Virus record (IMG/VR): IMGVR_UViG_3300013131_000153
Location: 1 to 31,540 of that record
Length of the DNA: 31,540 nucleotides
From: a virus
Direction: 5' to 3' (one strand)
Shown: positions 22,556 through 31,540 of the stretch, piece after piece
Layout of the letters: every line of letters begins with the position of its first letter
How positions within the stretch are numbered: position 1 is the first letter of the stretch
Made by a program: the position numbers and the translations under genes
The notes under the pieces: generated by a model
Databases searched by the model: none
Told to the model about the DNA's origin: nothing
Seen by the model: only the letters and a program-made list of their open reading frames with translations

Positions 22556-24825
22556 TGGCGCGACTGCCAAGCGGCGCTTCACTTGGCGGAATGCCGGACG
22601 CGCAATATTCGCGCCCGATCGCAAGTGTCGATACAACTGCGCTGACGAACGGCGTTAAGGAACTTGGGCGCGGCGTCAGCAATCTCGGAACCGGCCTCTA
22701 CAATGCCGGGAAGGAAATGGATCGCAAGGCAGCTTCGCTCGATGAGGCGCGCGCGACTTCCGCCTACATCACCGGCCGCGTCAAGAACGATGCCGAACTA
22801 CCAAACCTGACCGAGCAGGAGGCCATCGAGAAGCACAAGCAGCTTTACAACGAAAACCTGACTGCGGCGGCAGGGTTCATCAAAGACCCTGCGGCGCGTG
22901 AAAAATTCATGTTGCGCTACCAGCCCGATGTGGCGCGAGCGCATGTGTCGGCTGACGGGCGCTGGAAAACTGTTGACCGCGACCGCACGCTAGCGACGGC
23001 GAATGCGACCTATGAAGACCTTATATCTTCGGCCCCAAAGGCCAGCCCCGAATTGCGTTCGGCAGCGTTGAGCACCATAGGCGATACGATTACCGGCATG
23101 GTGCAGGGCGGTTATATTACCGAAGTGCAGGCGCAGGGATTGCGCAAGAAGATGGCGGAAAAATATGGCGAGGCGGTGCTGACATCGTTGCCGGCCGCGC
23201 AGCGCGTTGTGGCGCTATCCATGCCGCAGGGCATGGCCGGCACTGATATGGACCAGGCAAAGGCGCTTTTGCGCGCGCGCGAAGGCTTCAAGGGCACGAC
23301 ATATTGGGACGTGAACGCGCATCGCCTCGGTTATGGCTCAGACACGATCACGGATGTCAATGGCAATGTCCGGCGCGTGAAACAGGGCGATGCGGTCACG
23401 CGCGAGGATGCAGAGCGCGACCTTGCGCGCCGCACGCGGGATTCCATGTTGCAAGTGAAGGCGGCAATCGGGGATGAGGCGTTTGCAAAATTGACGCCAG
23501 GCGCACGGGCGGCGCTTGCTTCCGTGACGTACAATTATGGAAGCCCGCCATCGCGGATCATCGGCGCGGCAAAAACTGGCGACTCGAATGCTGTTGCTGA
23601 TGCGATCGAGCGGCTGCAGGGCGACAATAACGGCGTGAACCGGCAGAGGCGCTTGATCGAGGCGGCCATTGCCCGCGGCGGCAACGTGCCCGGCGCGAAT
23701 ATGGCCCCCGTCATATCGGAAGATCGCCGCAGGGACTTAATCGCCGGCGCGCAGCGCGAGCTGAATCTGAAATCGCAAGAGGACAGGATTGCAGAAGCGA
23801 ATGAACGCGCCAGCGTCAAGCAATTGATGGATGACGATCATGCGTCGATCCTCACGACCGGCCAGCCGATAGGCGATCTGACGCCGGAGCGCGTGGGGCA
23901 GGTCTATGGCCCGGTCGCGCAGGAGCAATTCCTGCAGCAGCGCGAGCAGGCGCAAAAATACCATGATGCCACCCACGATTGGGACCATGTGCCAGTCAGT
24001 GAGATTGCCGACCGTGTTGAATTGCTGAAGCCGACGCCCGGTGCGAAAGGCTTTGCGTCGCAGCAAAAATATTACCAGCAGGCCCAAAAGGCGGCGGCGG
24101 CCATCGCCAAGCAGCGCGAGGCTGACCCGGCTGCGGCGGCTGATAAATTCGATGACGTGGCGGCGGCGCGCAAGGCCGTGAATATCAGCGACCCGCAGAG
24201 CGTGGCGGCGCTCGCCAAGGCCAGATTGAAGGCGCAGGAAGTGCTTGGCATTCCTGAATCGGCGCGGATGCCGGTAACGAAACAGGAAGCGGCGGCAATC
24301 GGCAAACCGATATTCGACGCCACGGAAGGCGCTGGCACATTGCAGGCCATCCGCACGATCCTGCCGTTTCTCGATAAGGCTTACGGCAAGGATGCGGATA
24401 AGGTGCTGGAATTCGCGTTGACGCAGGCAGGGCTTGACGACAAGGTTGCAAAACAGGCGCACGCGATGATGCGCAGGTTGCAACGGGGCGAGCCGCTGAC
24501 GCCGCAGGATGCGGCGGCGCTGCGCACGCAGGAAACGAACGCCGCGCAGGCGCAGGCGGCCGGAGCGCCGCGCCAGCCCGTGCCGTATCGCGCGCCTGGG
24601 CAATTCCTGACCTACCCGGACACGACGCGCCAGCCGCCACCGTCGCAGCCAGAACAAAGCGCACCAAAGCAGACGCGCACGATTCCGGCGGCGGCGATCG
24701 CGGAATTGCGGCGCAACCCGCAGATGGTTGATGCTTTCATGAAAAAATACGGCACGGACGATTACGGCAAGGGCTACGCAGCCAAGGCCGCCGAGGCGCT
24801 CGGGATCAAGGTTCGCAAGGAATGA
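22555..24825 (+). CDS. Internal virion protein with lysozyme-like domain
   Basis: This 756-residue protein lies in the T7 gp15 position. Its centre carries a GH24 lysozyme-like domain: AREGFKGTTYWDVNAHRLGYG with E243 and D252, nine residues apart as in T4 lysozyme, then SVTYNYG and an R/N-rich helix. The third T4 residue (Thr26) is not conserved; Arg or Leu falls there, with a one-residue shorter loop. It would cut peptidoglycan during DNA entry. In T7 the corresponding muralytic domain is at the start of gp16, so it has been placed in another gene here. The rest is helical, rich in Ala, Gln and Lys. Start and stop overlap both neighbours. Confidence 0.8.
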   Translation: MARLPSGASLGGMPDAQYSRPIASVDTTALTNGVKELGRGVSNLGTGLYNAGKEMDRKAASLDEARATSAYITGRVKNDAELPNLTEQEAIEKHKQLYNENLTAAAGFIKDPAAREKFMLRYQPDVARAHVSADGRWKTVDRDRTLATANATYEDLISSAPKASPELRSAALSTIGDTITGMVQGGYITEVQAQGLRKKMAEKYGEAVLTSLPAAQRVVALSMPQGMAGTDMDQAKALLRAREGFKGTTYWDVNAHRLGYGSDTITDVNGNVRRVKQGDAVTREDAERDLARRTRDSMLQVKAAIGDEAFAKLTPGARAALASVTYNYGSPPSRIIGAAKTGDSNAVADAIERLQGDNNGVNRQRRLIEAAIARGGNVPGANMAPVISEDRRRDLIAGAQRELNLKSQEDRIAEANERASVKQLMDDDHASILTTGQPIGDLTPERVGQVYGPVAQEQFLQQREQAQKYHDATHDWDHVPVSEIADRVELLKPTPGAKGFASQQKYYQQAQKAAAAIAKQREADPAAAADKFDDVAAARKAVNISDPQSVAALAKARLKAQEVLGIPESARMPVTKQEAAAIGKPIFDATEGAGTLQAIRTILPFLDKAYGKDADKVLEFALTQAGLDDKVAKQAHAMMRRLQRGEPLTPQDAAALRTQETNAAQAQAAGAPRQPVPYRAPGQFLTYPDTTRQPPPSQPEQSAPKQTRTIPAAAIAELRRNPQMVDAFMKKYGTDDYGKGYAAKAAEALGIKVRKE

Positions 24826-27800
24826 CAGAGATCGCACCGGCGCCCGCCGAACAGAACCCGTTCGATCAATTCGACGCCGAGGAAACCCCTGCCGAGCGCC
24901 CGTCTTTTGGCGAGCGCATTGGCGCGAATGTGACTGAAGGCTTTTACCGCGGCACGCTGGCCGGCGCGGCCGGCAATCTGGCGCGGTCATCCCTGACGCC
25001 GGAGCAATTGGACGCTTCGCAGCGCGAGGCCGAATCCTACCGCAACACCGACCCGACGCCGATGGAAGGCGAGACGCCATTGCAGGCGCAGGTTCGCGCG
25101 AAGGCGGCGCGGCGGCGCGCGGCACGCGGCGTCACGGTCGAGAGTGTTGGCGAGACGCAGGGCCGTATCCGCGAGGAACTGGCGCGCTATGAGGCCATGC
25201 CGGCAGCCGAAGGACTGCTTGAGAATTTCACGGCGCTGCTCGGACAATTGGGCGGCGGCGTCATGTCGCCCGAAAGTCTGGTCAATCGCGTGCCTGGCGT
25301 CGCCAAACTGGTCGAGACGTTTGGCCCCAAGGTGATGGGCACGCTGGGCAAGGAAATCGCGACATCGGCGGTTTCGCAGGGCATCGTCAACACCGTGACT
25401 GATCCATTCGTGCAGGCGATGTCGGTCAAAGCTGGCGTGCAGAATGAATTCGACTGGACGCGCACGGCGGTGGCGCTGCCCGCTGGCATGTTGCTGGGCG
25501 GCGGGATGCACGCGGCTGGCGCCGCCGTAGGTAATTTTGCGCAGCGCACGGCAGCGGCGTTTCATGAACACCGGCTGCGGCTGGCGCTCGATGACCCGTC
25601 TTTCCGTGCGGCGGGCGAAGCGCCGGACGAAGCGCCGGACATCAAACTGCCGAAAGCGCCTGAAATCGAAGCCGAGCCTGTTGGCGAAGGTGCGATTGTG
25701 CGCGCGACCGACCCGCAGGGCGGCGAGACGACCTATCACATCGCCAAGACCGACGAAGGATTTATCGTTGATCGGGCGCGCACATCGCCGGAGGGCGAAC
25801 CTGTCGAGGGTATGAATGGGCGGCTGGATGAAAATGGAAATGTGGTTCGCGTACCGGAAGATGGCGCTGAGCCGCAACGCCCCGCGATATTCGCCACAAA
25901 AGAGGAGGCGGAAGGTTTCGTTCGGGGGCAGGAAGGCGTCGAGACGCCGGAGCCTGTAGCGCCGCAAGAGGCCGCGCCCGATCTGGAAAGCATTGCCAAC
26001 GAGGTTGGCGATGCGCTCGGTGTTCCACGTGAAACGCCGCCTGTTGAGCCGCCGAGGCTTGAAACGCCCGCGGATCCGCAAAATGTTGTCGAGGCGCGTG
26101 AGTTCGCCGCCTCTATCGCCCATTTGCCGCCGCAAGAAACAAAGTCGATCCAGCCAAATTTCGAGACCGCTCGCATCGCCGTCACTATCCCGATGCGGGA
26201 ATTGCCGCTTGTAACACCTGCCGCCATTTCCAGCGCGCCGAAGCGGGCGGAACTCGCGCCTGTAGGGCCGTTCGTGTTCGAGGCGTCGAAGCTCAAGGTT
26301 GATGCTGCCTCAATGCAATACAAGGGCGGCGGCGATGAATTTGGAGACGTAGGAAAGTTTAAGGGCGTCACCAAATGGGACATCGCAGCAGCCGGGCAGA
26401 TCATGGTTTACCAGCGCCAGAACGGCGACATGATCGTGGCGAACGGCCATCAACGCACATCGCTCGCGCGCCGCCTCATCGCGACCGGCTATGCCGACGA
26501 AACGCCAGTCACCGGCCTTGTCTATCGTGAGGCTGACGGCTTCACGCCTTCCGACATGCGCGCCATTGCTGCAGCTGAAAATATAAAAAATGAGACCGGC
26601 ACGCCTTTGGACGCCGCGCGTATTATGCGCGAGCGCCCGGAAATAATTGATGGGTCATTCTCGTTTACGGGGTGGTTTGCGCAGCAGGCGCTTGGTCTGG
26701 CGCGGCTGTCCGATGAAGCATTCGCCATGGTCAACAATGGCGTCATCCCAGAACACTTCGGCGCTGTTGTCGGCAATCTTCTGCCAAACGATCCTGCCCG
26801 GCAAAAGGCGGCTATCGAGGCCATTGTCCGCTTTCATCCCGCCAGTGTCGATCAGGTGGCCATTCTCGTGCGGCGCGTTGCCGAGGCCGAACTGGTCAAG
26901 CGCGAGGCTGGTGCACAGGGGTCCATGTTCGATGACCTGATGTCGGCTGAAAGTACGGCCGGCGAGGAAATGAAAATCGTCGATCGCGCCATCAAAACGC
27001 TTCGCAAGGACAAGGCGCTGTTTCAGCGTGTTGTCGCCAATGCGGAGCGGATTGAGGAAACGGGATCGCAGATCGAGCGCGCGGCCGCGCAGTCCGTGGC
27101 TGGCGACGCAGACACTTTTGTGTCAGTATTGACCCACAACGCCTATACGGCCGGCCCGGTGCGGGACGCGCTTGTAAAGGCCGCACGCGAGCTGAAAAAT
27201 GGACAAGTCAGCACAGAGCAAGCGACTCGGGAAATTCTCTCTGCCCTCCGGCGATCGGCTGAAACTGATGTGGAGGCTCGGGGAGGCGGCGCACAAGGCG
27301 CAGGCGATGGGCGTCCAGGTGAGCCCGCCGTTTCTGCAGAAGCCGGGCGAGCGGAGCCCGGCCCCGCTATACAAGAACGGCAAATTCCCGACGCCGCAGC
27401 GGTAGAGCCCGGCGCGGAGGGTCTCCCGCAAACTCTCATTCCCGGCGTTGAGCCCGTCACGGATCGCCAGCGGCTTGAGTTGCAGGCTGGCAAGCCGATG
27501 CAGGGCGGCAATGTCGGCCCGGCGGCGGGCGGGTTGTTCGACACGGAAGCCGGAAAGCAGGACGTTCTATTCCGCCTGAAAGACGCGCCAAAGCCGCCGA
27601 TGGAGCCGCCCGTCGAGGCCGCTGTCGCTGGTGGCACGCCGGAAGCGCAGGCCGCCGTGCGCAGCTTGCAGCAACAGACATTTGCGCTGGCCGACACGCT
27701 GGAAATGCCATTGCGGCAGGGCAGGCTGATGAACGCGCAGGCAGCCGCGCAATACAATAATCGCTATGGCGTTGCGCGCGTGCGCGAGATTTCAGATTTC

Positions 27801-30800
27801 TTTTCCGTCGCGCATGAAGGCGGCCACCATCTGGAAGTGGACCGTGATATTGGCGGCGCGCTGAAAAGGCTGGTCGAGACGCATTCAAACGAACTTGACC
27901 GGATGGATTATGACCCGATGCGCGGCGACCCGCACGAAGGCTTTTCCGAATTCTTCGCCTTGATGCTGACAAACCCTGCCGCTGCGCAAAAGAACGCCCC
28001 GACGTTCTGGCAGGCGTTTCGCGGCTTCATGGGCGACCGCAAACCTGAATTACTCAAGGCTCTTGACGACGCGGCAATGGGCTATCGCGCCTATGAGGCC
28101 GCCCCATCGGGCGAAAAGGTTGGCGCGCAAGTCGTCAAGATGGAAGGCCGCGAAGGCTATACCAGCGAGATCATGAAGGCGTATAAGGATGAAGGGCTCG
28201 CGCCGACGATTGGCCGTGTCTTTGCCGATATGTACACCGTCATGTTCGACGATAAAGCGCCGATCACGCGCGCCGTGCGGCAACTCTCCCGATTGATCCG
28301 CAATTCATCTGGCAGCGCGCTTGTCGAAATCAAGGCTGCGGAAAACCCCGATGTGCTGCTGCGCCTGTGGGGCCGCTCGCAGCAAGGGGCGATGCACCAA
28401 TTGCGCTATGGCGTCGTGCCGTACAAGGAAGTGAAAGCGCAGGGACCGTCGCTGCATGACGCGATGGCGCTGGCGACGGGACAGCCGAATTTCCTTGGAA
28501 AATTCGACCCGAAGAAGTCGGATGAATTTTCTACCTATCTGGTGGCAAAACGCGCCGATGTGCTTTGGGATCGCTACTATGCGGGCGATCTTGAGAGGCC
28601 GCCTGTTGGGTTTTCGCAAGCCGATGCGCGCGCGACAATGGCGGAACTGGCAAAAGCTAATGCGTCTTTCGAGCCAGCCGCGCGTATGGTCCATGAATTC
28701 ACCCGCAACCTGTTGCGCAAGCAATATGACGCCGGGCTGATTACCAAAGACTTTTACGCGAGGATGCTGGACCAGCCTTTCTATGTCCCGCTCTATCGCG
28801 ACGTTGACGACAAGCCGCTGGCGCATGGTGGCGCTGGCGGCGGCAACCGTTCGGAGGGGCCTGGCGTCGTCGATACGGTCAAGCGGCTACGCGGTTCGAC
28901 ACGCGACATCACGGACCCTATTCAGGGCATCATGATGCAGACGTTCCTTGTGGAGCGCACTATTCGCCACAATGACATTCTGCGCGCTTTCAAGGGGCTT
29001 GCGGATCGCGCGGGGCCGGGGGCAGGGGCTATCGTCGAGCCGGTGCCTGCGAGGGAATTGAAGGGCATTCCGTTCGACCTGTCCGACAATATCAAGCGTG
29101 TCGCCCATGACCGTGGGCTGGATTCCGATGACACGGAATTGCTCATGAACGCCGTGACGAACGCTTTCGGCAAAGACCCGATCATGGGCACGATGTTCCG
29201 CATGGACCTCGCCAGCAAAAAGGGCGAGCCGATCCTGTTCTATAAGGAAAACGGCGAATTGCAGGCGCTTCGTTTGCAGGCAGGGCGCGAAGGCGATGAA
29301 CTCTATGAAGTGCTGACGGCTCTGCCTGACACGATTTCCGACATTTGGTCCGCGACAATGGGGCTGGCGGCGGCAACTCTGCGCACGGGCATCACAACAG
29401 AACCCACATTCGCCGTGGCCAATTTCATTCGGGATCAATTGGCCGTTGGCATTTTGCGCAACGACTATATACCCTTCTTTTCCGGCGTGCGCGGCGTGTG
29501 GGATGAATTGAAACAAAATGAAGCCGCGCAACTGTATTCGTTCCTCGGCGGCGTATCGCCCGGCGCGGCTGCCGCTGGAACGCACAAGGCTGCCGCTGGC
29601 GTTGTCGATGAACTTGGCCGCAAAAGCTACCTGTCGAACAGATTGACCAGCTTTCACGGCGTTCTTGAATTACCTGCGTTGACCGAAGCTGGGACGCGAA
29701 ATTCAGTGTTCGCCAAGGTGTTCGAGCAAAAGAAAACGCAAGGTCTTTCGCCATACGAAGCGGCAATCGAGGCGGCCTATCAGGCGACAGACGTTCTCGA
29801 TTTCGGGCGGCACGGTTCCAAGACGTTTATGATGCGCCGTCTGGTCCCATTCTATAACGCCACCATGCAGGGATTGGATAAGGCTCGCCGCGTCATGCTC
29901 GAACCGCTATCGCGTGCCGCCCGTGGCGACATTATCACAACGGCGGATAAAGACGCGCTGACAAATGCTGGCTGGGCATTGTTCAAATTTGCCGGGCTCG
30001 GCTCTGCGCTTGGCGCGGTCTATGCCGCGATCAATTGGGAGCGCGAGGAATATCGTGACGCCAATGCGCAGATGAAGGGCACGCATTTGATCGTGCCATG
30101 GGGTAAGAAAATCCTGACGATCCCGAAGCCGTTTGAATTGGGTCTCGGATTTACGGCGGGCGAATATGCGTTCGCAAAACTGGCAAAGAGCGACCCGCGT
30201 GCGGCGGGATACTTTATGGAAGCCGTGGCTGACACGCTGTTCCCGCCAAACGTAATTTTTGGCAACCCGCTTATCAAAACGACATTCGAGCTTTCTACGA
30301 ATCGGTCCATTTTCACCGGGCGCGACATCGTGCCGGAGCGTATTCGCAACTATGAAACCGGCCTGCAATACACAAACAAGACATCAACGCTGTCAAAATG
30401 GCTTGGCGAGGCCAGCCGCGACATTCACAAGGCGCTGCCAATCGTTCCCGAACTTTCCCCGATGAAACTGGATTACGCCATCGGCTCGCTTTTCGGCATG
30501 TGGGGGAAGGACGTTCAATCCGCGTCGAACTGGTTTGCCGGTGAAGACGACAAGCCTGCGTCCATGTTCGAGGATTATGTGTTTCTGCGGCGCTTCCTGA
30601 AAGACCCGAACAGATCGTCCGAAGCGACCAAGCAATTCTTCAAACTGGCGGCGCAGCGCGGAGGGGAATATGCGCAGGCTGCGGAAACATTCGCCACGCA
30701 ATTCGCCGGGAAATTTCAGGACCGGCAGGCGCTCAATTTCCTGCGCACGCTGCCGGATGAAAAGAAAGCCTATGCCATTCTGCAAGTTGGCGCATCGCCT

Positions 30801-31334
30801 GACGACCCGTACAAAAAGGCGTTCGAGGCTGGCGATCGACGACTGCACCCGATCACGCGCGCCCAGGCCGCCAACCAGGCGCTTAACAAGATCGCCGTGG
30901 ACCTGTCCTTCAATTCGCAGATCGACGTGAGCACCGGCCAGCGGATCGCCATGACATCGGTGCAACGGCGCGACACGATTGAAGCCCTGCACCAACTCGG
31001 CGCACAGGAAATGCGCAACGCCCTCGTACTCCTGAAAGAGCCGGGCTGGGATGGGCGCCCCCTGCTGGACGTGACCAAGCAATTCGAGGTTTTGCGCGCC
31101 ATTTCGCCTGAAATCGCTGCGCAGGTCCAGACGGCCTATGCGACCGCCAAAGTCCTACCGACGGCCGCCGTCCAGAAGGCATGGCCGGAAGTCAAAAAGC
31201 TGCTTCTCCGCGACGGTTCCAGCGCGGACCTTTCCGAACTGCGCGCCGAAGCGGAAGGCGACGGGTACGAATTTGGCGGCGAGCGTGGCAAGCGCCGGCG
31301 CAGGCGTAGCACGGCGGTCCCGGCAAGCCCCTGA
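24822..31334 (+). CDS. Giant polyvalent internal virion protein (T7 gp16 position)
   Basis: At 2170 residues this is the largest gene. Recognisable parts in order: an N-terminal helical region; a ParB/sulfiredoxin-like domain around 490-600 with ANGHQRTSLARR (G542-R545) and AAENIKNETGTPLDAARIM; a low-complexity Pro/Glu/Gly linker around 815-900; a zincin-like domain with SVAHEGGHHLEVD (H998, E999, H1002) and a likely third ligand in HEGFSEFFALM (E1039 or E1043); a long helical region; and an LPD38-like part near 1840-1900 (YTNKTSTLSKW...LSPMKLDYAIGSLFG). Proteins of this type are ejected with the DNA and act in the host. It overlaps the previous gene by ATGA. Domain names rest on motif reading, not searches. 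Confidence 0.85.
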   Translation: MTEIAPAPAEQNPFDQFDAEETPAERPSFGERIGANVTEGFYRGTLAGAAGNLARSSLTPEQLDASQREAESYRNTDPTPMEGETPLQAQVRAKAARRRAARGVTVESVGETQGRIREELARYEAMPAAEGLLENFTALLGQLGGGVMSPESLVNRVPGVAKLVETFGPKVMGTLGKEIATSAVSQGIVNTVTDPFVQAMSVKAGVQNEFDWTRTAVALPAGMLLGGGMHAAGAAVGNFAQRTAAAFHEHRLRLALDDPSFRAAGEAPDEAPDIKLPKAPEIEAEPVGEGAIVRATDPQGGETTYHIAKTDEGFIVDRARTSPEGEPVEGMNGRLDENGNVVRVPEDGAEPQRPAIFATKEEAEGFVRGQEGVETPEPVAPQEAAPDLESIANEVGDALGVPRETPPVEPPRLETPADPQNVVEAREFAASIAHLPPQETKSIQPNFETARIAVTIPMRELPLVTPAAISSAPKRAELAPVGPFVFEASKLKVDAASMQYKGGGDEFGDVGKFKGVTKWDIAAAGQIMVYQRQNGDMIVANGHQRTSLARRLIATGYADETPVTGLVYREADGFTPSDMRAIAAAENIKNETGTPLDAARIMRERPEIIDGSFSFTGWFAQQALGLARLSDEAFAMVNNGVIPEHFGAVVGNLLPNDPARQKAAIEAIVRFHPASVDQVAILVRRVAEAELVKREAGAQGSMFDDLMSAESTAGEEMKIVDRAIKTLRKDKALFQRVVANAERIEETGSQIERAAAQSVAGDADTFVSVLTHNAYTAGPVRDALVKAARELKNGQVSTEQATREILSALRRSAETDVEARGGGAQGAGDGRPGEPAVSAEAGRAEPGPAIQERQIPDAAAVEPGAEGLPQTLIPGVEPVTDRQRLELQAGKPMQGGNVGPAAGGLFDTEAGKQDVLFRLKDAPKPPMEPPVEAAVAGGTPEAQAAVRSLQQQTFALADTLEMPLRQGRLMNAQAAAQYNNRYGVARVREISDFFSVAHEGGHHLEVDRDIGGALKRLVETHSNELDRMDYDPMRGDPHEGFSEFFALMLTNPAAAQKNAPTFWQAFRGFMGDRKPELLKALDDAAMGYRAYEAAPSGEKVGAQVVKMEGREGYTSEIMKAYKDEGLAPTIGRVFADMYTVMFDDKAPITRAVRQLSRLIRNSSGSALVEIKAAENPDVLLRLWGRSQQGAMHQLRYGVVPYKEVKAQGPSLHDAMALATGQPNFLGKFDPKKSDEFSTYLVAKRADVLWDRYYAGDLERPPVGFSQADARATMAELAKANASFEPAARMVHEFTRNLLRKQYDAGLITKDFYARMLDQPFYVPLYRDVDDKPLAHGGAGGGNRSEGPGVVDTVKRLRGSTRDITDPIQGIMMQTFLVERTIRHNDILRAFKGLADRAGPGAGAIVEPVPARELKGIPFDLSDNIKRVAHDRGLDSDDTELLMNAVTNAFGKDPIMGTMFRMDLASKKGEPILFYKENGELQALRLQAGREGDELYEVLTALPDTISDIWSATMGLAAATLRTGITTEPTFAVANFIRDQLAVGILRNDYIPFFSGVRGVWDELKQNEAAQLYSFLGGVSPGAAAAGTHKAAAGVVDELGRKSYLSNRLTSFHGVLELPALTEAGTRNSVFAKVFEQKKTQGLSPYEAAIEAAYQATDVLDFGRHGSKTFMMRRLVPFYNATMQGLDKARRVMLEPLSRAARGDIITTADKDALTNAGWALFKFAGLGSALGAVYAAINWEREEYRDANAQMKGTHLIVPWGKKILTIPKPFELGLGFTAGEYAFAKLAKSDPRAAGYFMEAVADTLFPPNVIFGNPLIKTTFELSTNRSIFTGRDIVPERIRNYETGLQYTNKTSTLSKWLGEASRDIHKALPIVPELSPMKLDYAIGSLFGMWGKDVQSASNWFAGEDDKPASMFEDYVFLRRFLKDPNRSSEATKQFFKLAAQRGGEYAQAAETFATQFAGKFQDRQALNFLRTLPDEKKAYAILQVGASPDDPYKKAFEAGDRRLHPITRAQAANQALNKIAVDLSFNSQIDVSTGQRIAMTSVQRRDTIEALHQLGAQEMRNALVLLKEPGWDGRPLLDVTKQFEVLRAISPEIAAQVQTAYATAKVLPTAAVQKAWPEVKKLLLRDGSSADLSELRAEAEGDGYEFGGERGKRRRRRSTAVPASP

Positions 31335-31378
31335 CGTTTTGAAAAGCGGCCCCGCGTTACATTGTTCGCGGCCGCCCC

Positions 31379-31540
31379 ATGCCCGAAGACATGGGTATGA
31401 GCACCGGCATGACAGATGTTCTCGGCGGCAGCACGATCGCCGGGCTTTCCCCCACCGACCTCCAGCAGGGGTTGCTTTCGTCTGTCATCTACAAGACGCC
31501 GTGCGCCGTCGCCACGACCGCCAACCATGCGCTTTCCGGC
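31379..31540 (+). CDS. Probable tail fibre or baseplate protein (3' partial)
   Basis: An open frame of 54 codons runs from ATG 31379 to the window end. KTPCAVATTANHALSG resembles the TTAN-x-x-LSG segment near the start of many phage tail fibre and tail-associated proteins, where it leads to a DRVLVKNQT-like repeat. That downstream part lies outside the window. Other in-frame ATGs at 31391, 31397 and 31409 are possible starts, and no good ribosome binding site is seen for any. The place after the gp16-like gene equals T7 gp17, the tail fibre. Confidence 0.6.
   Translation, partial: MPEDMGMSTGMTDVLGGSTIAGLSPTDLQQGLLSSVIYKTPCAVATTANHALSG

Larger units (their letters stand above)
1..31540. mobile_element. 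Segment of a podovirus-like tailed phage genome or prophage
   Basis: The whole window is phage. It carries large and small terminase, portal, scaffold, capsid, two tail tubular proteins, internal virion proteins and a fibre start, preceded by a phage replication module. All genes run on the + strand with overlapping stop/start codons. No att site, integrase or host gene is seen, so free phage and prophage cannot be told apart. The morphogenesis order from 12401 onward follows T7 genes 7.3 to 17; the replication module does not. Both ends of the window cut through genes, so the element is larger than what is shown. Confidence 0.95.

Noticed and set aside
27199-27405. 68-codon frame inside the giant virion protein gene
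   Set aside because: It falls in the low-complexity linker region, lacks a ribosome binding site and has no counterpart family; the main frame continues without a break.
1-31540. CRISPR array, insertion sequence or attachment site
   Set aside because: No regularly spaced repeats, transposase gene, terminal inverted repeats or direct-repeat boundaries were seen.

Overview
The window is one contiguous piece of a tailed-phage genome (free phage or prophage), with every convincing gene on the + strand. The high G+C content and the style of the proteins suggest an alphaproteobacterial host; this is an inference from sequence character, not a database match. No host gene, integrase, lysis cassette, RNA polymerase gene or insertion sequence is visible.

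Layout. (1) 1-7028 is a tightly coupled DNA-metabolism operon: a PD-(D/E)XK nuclease (5' end cut off), a stand-alone DnaA domain-IV-like protein, an SF2 helicase, a C5-cytosine methyltransferase with a second long gene in its +1 frame, a small Cys-rich protein, and a PrimPol/DUF3987 primase-helicase. (2) 7029-7444 is an intergenic stretch with a very AT-rich core, an inverted repeat and a near-consensus DnaA box; it is a candidate replication origin or control region. (3) 7445-9224 holds a second, diverged DnaA domain-IV-like protein, three small proteins and a probable small terminase. (4) 9274-11838 holds two unknown, probably structural, proteins and the large terminase. (5) 11839-12400 is a 562-base gene-free gap with a promoter-like sequence, a tRNA-like cloverleaf, many further hairpins and a strong intrinsic terminator; it is a candidate phage noncoding RNA. 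(6) From 12401 to the end is a T7-like morphogenesis module: small gp7.3-position protein, portal, two small proteins, scaffold, capsid, two small head proteins, tail tubular A and B, GNAT-like protein (gp13 position), gp14-like protein, a lysozyme-bearing internal virion protein, a 2170-residue polyvalent internal virion protein (ParB-like, HEXXH zincin-like and LPD38-like parts), and the start of a probable tail fibre.

How it works together. The first module would process, unwind, prime and methylate phage DNA, with two DnaA-like DNA-binding proteins bracketing the helicase, methyltransferase and primase genes and the AT-rich gap. The terminases package DNA into a capsid built from portal, scaffold and coat. 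The short tail and ejected internal proteins deliver the DNA. The order from portal to fibre matches podoviruses such as T7, but the terminases lie upstream of the portal and the replication genes are not T7-like.

The most unusual items are the long same-strand overlapping gene pair at 2949-4313, the structured gap between the terminase and portal genes, and the pair of DnaA domain-IV proteins next to the putative origin.
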